Positions 17,480 through 26,348 of a stretch of DNA of 64,000 nucleotides are shown here, piece by piece. The number at the start of each line of letters is the position of its first letter. Within the stretch, counting starts at the first letter, position 1. A model generated the notes under the pieces. That model did no database searches. It saw nothing but the letters and a program-made list of their open reading frames with translations, and was not told the origin of the DNA. Source of the stretch: SZUA-430 sp031413635 (lineage in GTDB: Bacteria > Pseudomonadota > Alphaproteobacteria > Micropepsales > Micropepsaceae); contig JANOFM010000032.1 in assembly GCA_031413635.1 (NCBI GenBank), positions 7,369 through 71,368 of the forward strand. Direction: 5' to 3'. The position numbers and the translations under genes were made by a program.

Positions 17480-19293
17480 CGCCCACCCTTCAGCAGCGCC
17501 CGCGTCGCTGCCGCAACATCGTCTTGACGCATCAAACTTTCACCGACCAGAAAGGCGCGCACGCCCGCACGCGACAGGCGCACCAAATCCTCATGCGTGG
17601 CAATCCCGCTTTCGGCCACCACCAACGCCGATTTCGGTACAAGCGGCGCCAACGCTTCGGTCACCGCAAGCGAAGTCTCGAAAGTCTTGAGATTGCGATT
17701 GTTGATCCCGATCATCGCCGGATCGAGTTTCAGTGCGCGGTCGAGTTCGTCGCGATCGTGCACTTCGACCAGCACATCCATGCCCCATTGCATTGCGGCC
17801 GCGTTCATTACCTGCGCCTCTTGGTCCGTGACCGCCGCCATGATGATCAGGATACAATCGGCGCCCAGGGCGCGCGCTTCGGCCACCTGGTAGGGCTCGA
17901 ACATGAAGTCCTTGCGCAGCGCGGGCAGGCGCGATGCGTTGCGTGCTTGCGTCAGAAATTCCTTGGCGCCTTGAAACGAAGGACCGTCGGTCAGCACCGA
18001 AAGACAAGCGGCGCCGCCGCCCTCATATGCACGCGCCAATCCGGCGGGATCGAAGTGCTGACGAATGATACCCTTCGACGGGCTTGCCTTCTTGATCTCG
18101 GCAATCAGCGCAAACCGGTCTTGAGCGATTGTCGCGCGCAACGCAGCCGCGAACGGCCGAGCGGCCGGTGTACGCTTTGCCATCGCTTCCACATCGCGCA
18201 ACGGCACGGCCGCTTGAGCGGATGCGATCTCCTTGCGCTTATAGGAGGCAATACGGTCGAGCACCGTGCCTGCATCGCCGTTCGACGCCGCCACGAGCTT
18301 AGCCAGCGTTGCGCGTGCACCTCCCTCGTCGATCGCCCTTTGCGCCATCTGAACGCCATCTCGCAGCGACGAAACTCTCCGGGCGACGATCAACGCGCCG
18401 GCCGTATTCAAACACACGATATCGCGATAGGCGCCCGGTGCACCGTTCAATAGCTTCTCGATCGCCACCGCGTTCGCGGTCGCGTCGCCGCCGAACAGGG
18501 AGTCGAGTTTGTGCGTCGCCAAACCGGCGTCGGCAGGCGTGATTGTGAATTGCTTGACCTCGCCGTGACTAAGCTCGGCGACGCGGCTTGGCCCGGTGAC
18601 CGTCAACTCGTCCAGACCGTCGCTCCCGTGCACCACCCACGCCCCTTCCGTTCCCAACGAATGAAGCACCCGGGCGACCGGCTCAAGCCACGTCTCCGAG
18701 AATACGCCGACCAACTGCCGCTTGACCCGCGCCGGATTGCACAAAGGGCCGAGCAGATTGAACACCGTGCGAAAGCCAAGTTGCTGTCGGACCGGTCCCA
18801 CATGCTTCATGGCGCTATGGTGCGCCGGCGCAAACAAAAACCCGAGCCCTGCTTCGTCGATGCAATGCGAAACCTGCTGCGGCGTCAGATCGATCTTGAC
18901 CCCGAGCGCGGATAAGACATCGGCCGATCCGCTCTTCGACGATTGCGCGCGATTGCCATGCTTAGCGATCTTTACGCCGCACGCCGCCGTCACGATGGCC
19001 GCGGCGGTCGAGATGTTCAACGTACCAAGCCCGTCGCCGCCGGTGCCGCACGTATCGATCGCGTCCGCCGGAGCATCCACGCTCAGCGCCCTCGCCCGCA
19101 GCGCATTCGCCGCCGCCGCGATTTCGTCGACTGTCTCGCCTCGCATGTGAAGCGCCGTCAGAAACGCCGCGACCTGAACCTCGGGGGCGCCACCTTCCAT
19201 AATGATGTCGAAGGCGTCCGCCGCCTCGCCGCGTGTCAGGGGCGAGCCCGATGCGGCCTTTGCCACCAGCGACTTGAAATGATCGGCGCTCAT
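17476..19293 (-). CDS. trpDC: Fused anthranilate phosphoribosyltransferase / indole-3-glycerol phosphate synthase (TrpD-TrpC)
   Basis: 605 residues covering two consecutive tryptophan-pathway steps. Residues 1-340 are a full TrpD (DTCGTGGDGLGTLNIST at about 80-96, KHGNRAQSSKSGSADVL). Residues from about 343 are a full TrpC (TVLDRIASYKRKEI, AEIKKASPSKG, VLTDGPSFQGA, INNRNLKTF, VAESGI). The link is only four residues (GDAG), replacing the usual stop/start pair. These are normally separate overlapping genes; an out-of-frame ATG lies at the junction, so a one-base deletion, natural or from sequencing, could have produced the fusion. Overlaps trpG upstream and moaC downstream (ATGA at both). Confidence 0.92.
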   Translation of the reverse strand: MSADHFKSLVAKAASGSPLTRGEAADAFDIIMEGGAPEVQVAAFLTALHMRGETVDEIAAAANALRARALSVDAPADAIDTCGTGGDGLGTLNISTAAAIVTAACGVKIAKHGNRAQSSKSGSADVLSALGVKIDLTPQQVSHCIDEAGLGFLFAPAHHSAMKHVGPVRQQLGFRTVFNLLGPLCNPARVKRQLVGVFSETWLEPVARVLHSLGTEGAWVVHGSDGLDELTVTGPSRVAELSHGEVKQFTITPADAGLATHKLDSLFGGDATANAVAIEKLLNGAPGAYRDIVCLNTAGALIVARRVSSLRDGVQMAQRAIDEGGARATLAKLVAASNGDAGTVLDRIASYKRKEIASAQAAVPLRDVEAMAKRTPAARPFAAALRATIAQDRFALIAEIKKASPSKGIIRQHFDPAGLARAYEGGGAACLSVLTDGPSFQGAKEFLTQARNASRLPALRKDFMFEPYQVAEARALGADCILIIMAAVTDQEAQVMNAAAMQWGMDVLVEVHDRDELDRALKLDPAMIGINNRNLKTFETSLAVTEALAPLVPKSALVVAESGIATHEDLVRLSRAGVRAFLVGESLMRQDDVAAATRALLKGGR

Positions 19294-19865
19294 GCCGCGC
19301 GCGCCAGCTCCAGGAAATTTCGCAACAGCGCATGCCCGTGCTCGGTCGCGATGCTTTCCGGATGGAACTGCACCCCATGCACCGGATGCTCGCGATGCGA
19401 CAAGCCCATGATCACGCCGTCATCCGACTCGGCCGTGATGGTCAGCGTATTGGGCAAAGAGGCTCGGTCGACCGTCAGCGAGTGATAGCGCGTCGCCTTG
19501 AACCGGTCGGGCAGATTGCGGAACACGCCCACCCCCTGGTGGCGAATAGTGCTCACTTTCCCATGCATTGGGGCAGGGGCCCGAACGACCCGCCCGCCAT
19601 AGATCTGCCCGATCGCCTGGTGTCCCAAGCACACGCCGAGGATCGGCGTTGTCTCGCCCGCCCGCTTTACCAATTCGAGGCAAATTCCCGCCTTGTCCGG
19701 GTCGCACGGCCCCGGCGACAGCACGATCGCGCGCGGCTTTTTGGCCAGCGCCTCATCGACTGTAATTTGGTCGTTGCGATAGACCTCGACGGTAGCGCCG
19801 AGCTGGCCCAAATAATGGACTAGGTTCCACGTAAAGCTGTCGTAGTTGTCGATCAGCAGGATCAT
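19290..19865 (-). CDS. trpG: Anthranilate synthase component II (glutamine amidotransferase) TrpG
   Basis: Supplies ammonia from glutamine to TrpE for anthranilate synthesis; the sequence could also serve PabA function. 191 residues, class I amidotransferase with catalytic Cys in GVCLGHQAIGQIYGG and His/Glu in GVQFHPESIATEHG. Overlaps trpDC by ATGA. Its partner trpE is 7.5 kb away on the same strand instead of adjacent. No Trp-codon-rich leader peptide was seen in the 215 bp upstream. Confidence 0.93.
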   Translation of the reverse strand: MILLIDNYDSFTWNLVHYLGQLGATVEVYRNDQITVDEALAKKPRAIVLSPGPCDPDKAGICLELVKRAGETTPILGVCLGHQAIGQIYGGRVVRAPAPMHGKVSTIRHQGVGVFRNLPDRFKATRYHSLTVDRASLPNTLTITAESDDGVIMGLSHREHPVHGVQFHPESIATEHGHALLRNFLELARAA

Positions 19866-20080
19866 CGAATTCCGGCGGCCCTTAGAGACAAATCAGTCGG
19901 CGGCAGATAAACACAACCGGCACGCGATGGTAAGCCTCAGATGCAGCCGCTCTCGGCCCATTTTTGAACCTGCACCGCCGCGCTTGGCCCTCGCTTCCGC
20001 GCCCGCCACGTCCTATATCTGCGCCCGATATCGCACCATTTCAGTCTCGAGTTCTTGATCCATCGACAAAGGAGCATCCC

Positions 20081-21511
20081 ATGAACAAGCGCCTGCAATT
20101 CTACATCGACGGCAAATGGGTCGACCCAACCACCCCCAAAACCCTCGACGTCATCAACCCAGCGACCGAAGAGCCGATCGGCCAGATCAGCATGGGCTCG
20201 AAGGCCGATGTCGACAAAGCCGTAAAGGCCGCGCGCCGCGCCTTCGAAACGTTCTCGCAAACGACCAAGGAAGAGCGGCTCGCTCTTCTCACCAAGATTC
20301 TCGAAGTCTATCAGCGCCGTTACGGCGAATTCGTCGAAACGATCTCGCTCGAAATGGGCGCGCCGCTCTGGCTGTCGAAGGCGGCACAAGCCGCGACCGG
20401 CATCGCCCATCTCACCCAGACGATTAAAATCCTCAAGGACTTCGAATTCACGAAAGTCCAAGGCACGACCGGCATCGTCCACGAACCCGTCGGCGTCGTC
20501 GGCATGATCACGCCGTGGAACTGGCCGGTGAACCAAATCATGTGCAAAGCCGCCCCTGCACTCGCGGCCGGCTGCACGATGGTGCTGAAGCCGTCCGAGA
20601 TCGCACCGCTGAACGCGATGTTGATCGCCGACGTCTTCCATGAAGCGGGCGTTCCCGCCGGCGTCTTCAACTTGGTCAACGGCGACGGCATGGGCGTCGG
20701 CGAAGCGATGTCCGCGCACCCCGGCATCGACATGATGTCGTTCACGGGTTCGACCCGCGCAGGCATCGCGGTTGCCAAAGCCTCGGCCGATACGGTTAAG
20801 CGCGTCACGCAAGAACTCGGCGGCAAGTCGGCCAATATCATCTTGGAAGACGCCGATCTGAAGAAGGCGGTGTCGGGTGGCGTGACGGGTTGCTTCGGCA
20901 ACTCCGGCCAGTCGTGCAACGCACCCACGCGCATGTTCGTGCCGCGCGGCAAGCAAACCGAAGCCATCGCCATCGCCAAGGCGACGGCCGAGGCGGTCAA
21001 GTGCGCCGATCCCTTTGCCGAGGGCATGAACATGGGCCCCGTCGTCAGCGAGACCCAGTACAATAAAATCCAGGGTCTCATAAAAAAGGGCATCGACGAA
21101 GGTGCTACGCTCGTCGCCGGCGGTCTCGGCCGGCCGGAAGGCATGAACCGCGGCTACTTCGTGCGTCCCACGGTGTTCGCCAACGTCACCAACGACATGA
21201 CGATCGCGCGCGAAGAAATCTTCGGGCCGGTCCTGGCGATCCTTCCCTACGACACCGAAGACGACGCGATCCGCCAGGCGAACGACACGCCTTACGGCCT
21301 GTCCGGCTACGTCCAATCGGGCAGCGTCGAGCACGCGGGCAAAGTGGCCTCGCGCCTGCGCACCGGCAACGTCCACCTGAACGGCGCCGGCCCCGACTTC
21401 AACGCCCCGTTCGGCGGCTACAAGATGTCAGGCACCGGTCGCGAATGGGGCGAACACGGCTTCAAGGAGTTCTTGGAAACCAAAGCCGTGCTGGGCTATC
21501 AAGCGGCGTAA
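20081..21511 (+). CDS. NAD(P)+-dependent aldehyde dehydrogenase family protein
   Basis: Oxidises an aldehyde to the acid; the substrate is not evident. 476 residues from the ATG at 20081, preceded by AAAGGAG. Family motifs: PWNWPVNQ, the catalytic Glu in ELGGKSANI (about residue 246), the catalytic Cys in NSGQSCNAPTR (about 280), and EEIFGPVLAI. Stands alone, divergent from trpG, with two hairpins followed by T-runs just after its stop. It is the first gene of the block inserted between trpG and trpE. Confidence 0.9.
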   Translation: MNKRLQFYIDGKWVDPTTPKTLDVINPATEEPIGQISMGSKADVDKAVKAARRAFETFSQTTKEERLALLTKILEVYQRRYGEFVETISLEMGAPLWLSKAAQAATGIAHLTQTIKILKDFEFTKVQGTTGIVHEPVGVVGMITPWNWPVNQIMCKAAPALAAGCTMVLKPSEIAPLNAMLIADVFHEAGVPAGVFNLVNGDGMGVGEAMSAHPGIDMMSFTGSTRAGIAVAKASADTVKRVTQELGGKSANIILEDADLKKAVSGGVTGCFGNSGQSCNAPTRMFVPRGKQTEAIAIAKATAEAVKCADPFAEGMNMGPVVSETQYNKIQGLIKKGIDEGATLVAGGLGRPEGMNRGYFVRPTVFANVTNDMTIAREEIFGPVLAILPYDTEDDAIRQANDTPYGLSGYVQSGSVEHAGKVASRLRTGNVHLNGAGPDFNAPFGGYKMSGTGREWGEHGFKEFLETKAVLGYQAA

Positions 21512-21518
21512 TCCCTGG

Positions 21519-21580
21519 GAGCGCGGGCGTCCCGCCCGCTCTTTTTCGGCCGGCCTCACCACAGTGGGGCCGGTTTTTTT
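21519..21580 (+). terminator. Double intrinsic terminator after the aldehyde dehydrogenase
   Basis: Two consecutive hairpins. The first (21519-21546) pairs GAGC..GGGCG with CGCCC-GCTC and ends in CTTTTT, with a 2-base bulge. The second (21550-21580) has a 10-bp stem, CCGGCCTCAC with GTGGGGCCGG (one T-G pair), a CACA loop and TTTTTTT. The second is a textbook Rho-independent terminator and isolates the ALDH gene from the toxin-antitoxin genes. Confidence 0.85.
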
Positions 21581-21603
21581 GCGCCGGATTTTCGAACCTC
21601 TCG

Positions 21604-21641
21604 TTGACATGGACCCATCTTGGTGCTACTCAGTAGCACCA
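21604..21641 (+). promoter_or_regulatory. parDE promoter with 21-bp perfect palindrome (probable operator)
   Basis: A consensus TTGACA lies at 21604-21609. Beginning 12 bases later, at 21621-21641, is a perfect palindrome: arms TGGTGCTACT and AGTAGCACCA around a central C. It overlaps the expected -10 region and ends 17 bases before the parD start. ParD-type antitoxins autoregulate by binding such sites, so this is the likely operator. No good -10 hexamer is visible at ideal spacing. Confidence 0.65.
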
Positions 21642-21658
21642 ACATACGGGCGTCCTCG

Positions 21659-21925
21659 ATGACCGCAAAAACCTCGATCTCACTGACCGACTCGCAGGAA
21701 GTCTTTGCGCGCGACCTCGTCGAACGCGGGCGTTATCCGAGCTTGAGCGCCGTGCTTCAACACGGGCTTGAGCTGCTGCGAACGCAACGCGAAGCCGAGG
21801 AGGCGGAGATTGCGGCGCTTCGGTCATTGATCGACAAGCGCCGGCAAGAGCCGTCTATCAGCCTGGAGGAAGGTCGCAAGCGCACAGAGCGGATGATCGC
21901 GGCGGCGCGAAAGAAGAAACGATGA
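21659..21925 (+). CDS. parD: ParD-like type II antitoxin
   Basis: 88 residues from the ATG at 21659. N-terminal ribbon-helix-helix (about 1-45: TSISLTDSQEVFARDLVERG then RYPSLSAVLQHGLELL), the DNA-binding half that would recognise the upstream palindrome. The charged C-terminal half (Arg/Lys/Glu-rich) is typical of the flexible toxin-wrapping segment. Overlaps the toxin gene by ATGA. Function assigned by family and context. Confidence 0.85.
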   Translation: MTAKTSISLTDSQEVFARDLVERGRYPSLSAVLQHGLELLRTQREAEEAEIAALRSLIDKRRQEPSISLEEGRKRTERMIAAARKKKR

Positions 21926-22269
21926 AGTTTTCGGTCGAACGTGTTCCTAGCGTCGACCGTGACGTGGCTGACATCTTCAATTTCCTGGTCGAGAGCTATC
22001 GGTCCTTTGGGGACGACGAAGAGGCAGCACTCGCTCGAGCCGCCGATCGTGTGCGCAAGATTGAAGCAGCCATGCCATCGCTCGGGAATCCGCCTCACCA
22101 AGGAACGAAAAGGGAAGACTTGTCGCCAGGCGTACGATCCGTGACCAAGGACCGCGCCATCTACTACTTCAGCGTGGACGACACCAAGCGCGTGGTTCGC
22201 GTCTTGGCCGTTTTCTTCGGCGGACAGGACCACAGGCGGCGCATGCTCAAGCGGCTGCTCGGCGGGTGA
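21922..22269 (+). CDS. parE: ParE/RelE-superfamily toxin
   Basis: 115 residues. The ParE fold is suggested by the N-terminal helices (DRDVADIFNFLVESYRSFG), the central GVRSVTKDRAIYYFSVDD strand region and the C-terminal VVRVLAVFFGGQDHRRRML. ParE toxins usually inhibit DNA gyrase, whereas RelE-type members cut mRNA; the sequence does not decide which. The start codon overlaps the antitoxin stop, ensuring coupled synthesis. Located in the block inserted in the trp locus. Confidence 0.83.
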   Translation: MKFSVERVPSVDRDVADIFNFLVESYRSFGDDEEAALARAADRVRKIEAAMPSLGNPPHQGTKREDLSPGVRSVTKDRAIYYFSVDDTKRVVRVLAVFFGGQDHRRRMLKRLLGG

Positions 22270-22630
22270 GGGACAAACGCCGGATTTCGCCAACATCGCG
22301 GCACGAGCGCGGATCGCGCGCCGCCCATGAGGCTCCACGACCGTAGCGGCATCTGCCACCGCGTGTTGGATTTCAGACCTCCATCAATCCACTTCCTTGC
22401 CCACCCCCCCCCGCTACAAGCAAACCGTCGCGTGCTACAGCAAAGCGAAGGGCAACGCGTTCGCGAAGCCCGTTCTTCCTTAGATTGCCAGGCTACAACC
22501 TGGCCCCTGCTCGGCGCGATCCAAGCGCGCGCGAAGGGGAGGACGCAATTCTTCGGACTGGGGCAGACTTGCCGCCCATGGGTCGCCAGCATAGTCTAGT
22601 GCGGAAACAGAGAGCGGCGGGCCCAGCGAT
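22270..22630. other. 361-bp stretch with no convincing gene
   Basis: Between parE and the small membrane protein. Short frames on both strands are Arg/Ser/Pro/Cys-rich without a recognisable domain and look like chance frames in GC-rich DNA. It contains a CCCCCCCCC-like run near 22405. No tRNA fold, terminator or repeat was found. It could be decayed sequence from an earlier insertion. Confidence 0.4.
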
Positions 22631-22924
22631 ATGCGGAATATCGATCCGTCAAGTATGGATGGAATTGTACTGACTGCGCTATCTTACGGCGCGGGCGTGT
22701 CGTTCCTGCTTCTGCTGTCGCAAGTCCTTCTCACGCCGTATTATTGGACCATCATTTATCGCGAGTACGGCATCCGCATATTCTTGTGGCCTCACGAAGC
22801 GTTGGCGCTGCGTCGAAAGCACCCATTATTTCGCTTCGTATGGAACGCCAGCATCGCGCTAGCATTCATCTTGCTGCTGTCCCTCTTTGGAATGGGCGCG
22901 ATTTATGCCAGGCACTCGGTTTGA
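22631..22924 (+). CDS. Small two-helix membrane protein of unknown function
   Basis: 97 residues, not recognised. Two hydrophobic segments, about 14-34 (LSYGAGVSFLLLLSQVLLT) and 70-90 (ASIALAFILLLSLFGMGA), flank a charged loop with aromatic residues (YYWTIIYREYGIRIFLWPHE, LRRKHPLFRF). This pattern looks like a genuine inner-membrane protein rather than a shadow frame. It has no clear operon partners; thiolase starts 217 bp further on. No function is proposed. Confidence 0.5.
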   Translation: MRNIDPSSMDGIVLTALSYGAGVSFLLLLSQVLLTPYYWTIIYREYGIRIFLWPHEALALRRKHPLFRFVWNASIALAFILLLSLFGMGAIYARHSV

Positions 22925-23141
22925 AGCCAGGATGTAAATAAAGGGACAGTTTAGGTATACCTTGCGACTACGCCGGCCCGTTCCGGTGGATTTGCGGCGG
23001 CCCGCTTTCGCCCGGACATGCCCAACTTCAACTGCGCCCGGCGGTTGATGCCGTAACGGCATTCGGCGCCCGGCGATCTGCTTGCCGACCTTTGCTCCGG
23101 CGGCTAAAAGGGTACCAACCGCAATCTCAGGAGACGCACCC

Positions 23142-24383
23142 ATGACCGAAGCATTCATCATCGACGCGTGCCGCACGCCCCGCGGCATCGGCAAAGTGGG
23201 GAAGGGCGCTCTTGCCGACGTTCATCCTCAGCAGCTGGCCGCGACCGTTCTCAAGGCCATCGCGAAACGCAACGACTTGAACACCGCCGAGGTCGACGAC
23301 ATCATTTGGGGGACGTCCACTCAGCGCGGCAAGCAATCGATGGATATGGGCCGCATGGCCGCGCTCGACGCCGGCTACTCCGTCAAGGCCAGCGGCATGA
23401 CGCTCGATCGTTTTTGCGGCTCGGGCATCACCAGCGTGAACATCGCCGCCGCCTCGATCATGACGGGGATGGAAGACGTCGTCATCGCCGGCGGCACCGA
23501 GATGATGTCCTACACCGCATCGCTCGCCGATCCGAATTCGCCGCCGACGCTGATGGATGCGGGCAACATGCGCCTGCGCGCCCGTCATCCGCAAACGCAC
23601 CAAGGCGTCTGCGCCGACGCCATCGCAACGTTGGAAAACATTCCACGCCAGGCCTTGGACGAACTCGCGCTCGTCAGTCAGCAACGCGCCGACGCCGCCA
23701 TCAAGGGCGGTCATTTCAAGAAGAGCCTCGTGCCGGTGCAAAAGGAAGACGGCACGCTGGCGCTCGACCACGAAGAATTCCCGCGCCCGCAAACGACGAT
23801 GGAGGGCCTGTCCGCGCTCAAGCCGGCGTTCGAAGCGATGGCCGAATTCCCCTTCGACAAGGCGGGCACTACGCTGGGCGGTCTCGTGCGCCAGGTCTAT
23901 CCGGATTTGAAGATCAAGCACGTCCACCACGCCGGCAATTCGTCGGGCGTCGTCGACGGCGCCGCCGCGCTGTTGCTGACCTCGGGCGCCTACGCGAAAA
24001 AGCACGGCCTCAAGCCCCGCGCCCGCGTCGTCGCCATGGCGAACATGGGCGACAGCCCGACCCTAATGCTGAACGCCCCCGTGCCGGCGGCGTTGAAGGT
24101 TTTGGCCAAGGCGGGTCTGACGATCGAGGACATCGACCTCTTCGAAATCAACGAAGCCTTCGCCGTCGTCGCCGAAAAATTCATCCGCGACCTGAAGCTC
24201 GACCGCGCCAAGGTCAACGTCAACGGCGGCGCGATGGCGCTCGGCCATCCGATCGGCGCCACGGGCTCGATCCTCATCGGCACAATCCTCGACGAACTCG
24301 AACGGCGCAATCTCAAGCGCGGCCTCGTCACCATGTGCGCCGCCGGCGGCATGGCGCCTGCGATTATCATCGAGCGGGTCTGA
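23142..24383 (+). CDS. Thiolase family protein (acetyl-CoA C-acyltransferase)
   Basis: Cleaves or forms 3-ketoacyl-CoA. 413 residues from the ATG at 23142, with AGGAG eight bases upstream. Nucleophile Cys in LDRFCGSGITSVNIA (about residue 91), the second catalytic region NEAFAVVAEK, His in GGAMALGHPIGATG and the proton-shuttling Cys in TMCAAGGMAPA. The RFCGSG form and 413-residue length favour FadA/beta-oxidation type, but PHB-type use is possible. A strong hairpin follows the stop. Single gene, with no other beta-oxidation gene beside it. Confidence 0.9.
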   Translation: MTEAFIIDACRTPRGIGKVGKGALADVHPQQLAATVLKAIAKRNDLNTAEVDDIIWGTSTQRGKQSMDMGRMAALDAGYSVKASGMTLDRFCGSGITSVNIAAASIMTGMEDVVIAGGTEMMSYTASLADPNSPPTLMDAGNMRLRARHPQTHQGVCADAIATLENIPRQALDELALVSQQRADAAIKGGHFKKSLVPVQKEDGTLALDHEEFPRPQTTMEGLSALKPAFEAMAEFPFDKAGTTLGGLVRQVYPDLKIKHVHHAGNSSGVVDGAAALLLTSGAYAKKHGLKPRARVVAMANMGDSPTLMLNAPVPAALKVLAKAGLTIEDIDLFEINEAFAVVAEKFIRDLKLDRAKVNVNGGAMALGHPIGATGSILIGTILDELERRNLKRGLVTMCAAGGMAPAIIIERV

Positions 24384-24390
24384 ATACGGC

Positions 24391-24414
24391 GCGCGCCGGC
24401 ATTTGCCGGCGCGC
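24391..24414 (+). terminator. GC hairpin after the thiolase gene
   Basis: Perfect 10-bp stem GCGCGCCGGC / GCCGGCGCGC with an ATTT loop, eight bases after the thiolase stop and before the convergent oxidase gene. There is no T-run on either side, so it may act as a bidirectional mRNA-end stabiliser or a weak terminator. Confidence 0.5.
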
Positions 24415-24484
24415 CTTCGGCGGCCGAGGCTCAAGAAGCGAGCGATACGCCGTGAGCTTTTGGCCTACGCGGGATCCGACCCGC

Positions 24485-26275
24485 CTATGTGAGCCGGACG
24501 AACCCATCGGCGCTCCACTCTTCGCTTCCCACGCCGTGGTGCACGATGAACAACCCCTCCGGATCGTACTTCGCCTTCACGGCGCGTAGCTTCGGGTAGT
24601 TCACGCCCCAAAAGGCCTGCGCCCATTCGGCGTTGAAGTAGTTGCTCTCAGAGACGTACGAACCGCCGTTCGGCGCGATCCGGTGTAGCGGTGCAATCGC
24701 CGCGTCGACCGCCCGCGCATCGCGCGCCGATTTGGCATCATCTCGCGGCGCGTTCGGAAGCCCTGGATAGCGCGATGCGCCGCCGTTTGCCGTTAAGGCC
24801 AGCGCGAAGGCGTCGAGGACTGTGGGGTTGGTTGCGACGTGACGAGCGGAGGCGAGCGCTTCCGGCGTGGCGCCCGCAAGACCTTTATTGAAGTGGAGAC
24901 TGATGTCGTTGTGCCGGCTGCCTTGAAACAGCGCCTCGACCAGAGCGCCGCGCTTGGCGGGCGCAAGCAACGACTGCGGCAGCCAGAGCGACTCATAGCC
25001 GTGGATGAACGCGCCGCACTGCTCTTGGTCGCCCTCCCACCAGGCATGCGTTGGGGGCGCACCCGGCCGATCGTCGGACACCATCGCCTTGGAGCCGCGC
25101 TTTCGCCGTGCTTCGGCGTCCCACCAGGTTCGCGCCGCGACTGCGCCGCCATAGGGTTCCTCGGTAAAGTGGTAGTCGCCCGGCGCGCCGCGAACCCAGT
25201 CAAAGAACGGCTTGAGCGCTACCACGTTTTCGTCCGCGTTCAGCCCTTGGCTGACAAGACTGATTTCAAGTTCGTTGCTGGGTTTGAACGCAGCTTGTTC
25301 GCCCCAATGCGGATTCATGAGATGGGCCGCATAGTGAGCAAAGAAGCGGTCGATCAGCCGCTTGAACGCCGCGTCGCTTGCCGCCTTGATCGTGCCACCC
25401 GCCGCGCCGAAATACTGTGGCAGCGGATGCGTGCGCAGCGTCAGCCGCGTCACCACACCGAAGCTGCCCCCGCCGCCGCCTTTGAGCGCCCAGAAGAGAT
25501 CGGCGTTCGTGCATGCGTTCGCGATCCGAATGTTGCCGTCCGCCGTCACGACCTTTGCTTCGAGAAGGTTGGCCGCAGCCATGCCGAAGCCTTTCGACGA
25601 GCTGCCGAAGCCGCCGCTCTGCACGAGGCCGGCAACGCCGACCGACGTGCAACCGCCACCCTGCACGTAGCGCCCGGCCTTTGTCGTCACCGCATCATAG
25701 GCGTCGATCCACATTGCACCCGCGCCGACGCTCACTGCTGGGACCGGTGCGATCGCGCACCCTGCTGGCACGAACGCATCGTGCAATTCGACGGCGTTCA
25801 TCGACCGCGTCCAGATCAGGAGCGAACCGCCCGCCGTCGATGTGCCCTGATAGCTGTGCGCGCCTCCTTTCACCGCGACGCGCAAGCGATGCTCTTGCGC
25901 AAACTTCACCGCCGCGGCGACGTCACCTGCGTGGCGCGCTCGGACGACATAGGCGCTCGTTGTCGGCGTCCAGGCGCGAAACCAGCCCGACACTTGGGTT
26001 CCGGACGGCTGGTCACCGATGAACATCGGGTTTTGCAGATGCTTGAGCACGTCGGCGCATGCGGCGCGGTTCTCATTTGCGCAGGGGCCGAGCAATGGCT
26101 CAGGCTTGATCAAACTCCCGCCAACCGTGCGGTCCAGGCTGTCCCATGCCACCTGAGACGGCCAGCCGGGCTCGCCCGGTCTTACCCGCCGGATGGAGGC
26201 CGCCTTCAAGGCCTTCGGAACAGCGGAGGCCGACAATGTGGCCACACCCGCCAGGAGCATCGTGCGTCGGTTCAT
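24485..26275 (-). CDS. Tat-exported berberine-bridge-type FAD oxidoreductase, probable bicovalent flavin
   Basis: 596 residues. N-terminal twin-arginine signal (MNRRTMLLAG) points to folded export to the periplasm. FAD-binding_4 domain at about 105-290, with the flavin-linking His140 in VKGGAHSYQG and a Cys209 in GGGCTSVGVAGLVQSGGFG at the position of the 6-S-cysteinyl link of berberine bridge enzyme, so FAD is probably doubly attached. C-terminal BBE motif FWGVNYPKLRAVKAKYDPEG. Such enzymes oxidise sugars, alcohols or alkaloid-like compounds with O2; the substrate is unknown. Divergent from a membrane LytTR regulator 73 bp away. Confidence 0.88.
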   Translation of the reverse strand: MNRRTMLLAGVATLSASAVPKALKAASIRRVRPGEPGWPSQVAWDSLDRTVGGSLIKPEPLLGPCANENRAACADVLKHLQNPMFIGDQPSGTQVSGWFRAWTPTTSAYVVRARHAGDVAAAVKFAQEHRLRVAVKGGAHSYQGTSTAGGSLLIWTRSMNAVELHDAFVPAGCAIAPVPAVSVGAGAMWIDAYDAVTTKAGRYVQGGGCTSVGVAGLVQSGGFGSSSKGFGMAAANLLEAKVVTADGNIRIANACTNADLFWALKGGGGGSFGVVTRLTLRTHPLPQYFGAAGGTIKAASDAAFKRLIDRFFAHYAAHLMNPHWGEQAAFKPSNELEISLVSQGLNADENVVALKPFFDWVRGAPGDYHFTEEPYGGAVAARTWWDAEARRKRGSKAMVSDDRPGAPPTHAWWEGDQEQCGAFIHGYESLWLPQSLLAPAKRGALVEALFQGSRHNDISLHFNKGLAGATPEALASARHVATNPTVLDAFALALTANGGASRYPGLPNAPRDDAKSARDARAVDAAIAPLHRIAPNGGSYVSESNYFNAEWAQAFWGVNYPKLRAVKAKYDPEGLFIVHHGVGSEEWSADGFVRLT

Positions 26276-26348
26276 GTAAGGAGGGGTCCTTTTTTTGCAG
26301 TGGACGGAGGCGGCGCTGGAGCGGCACTCTTAGGTCCAGGAGCGATTA

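Noticed and set aside
22164..22592. Minus-strand frame of 142 codons after parE
   Set aside because: Trp/Cys/Arg/Ser-rich, partly antisense to parE, with no domain; probably a chance frame.
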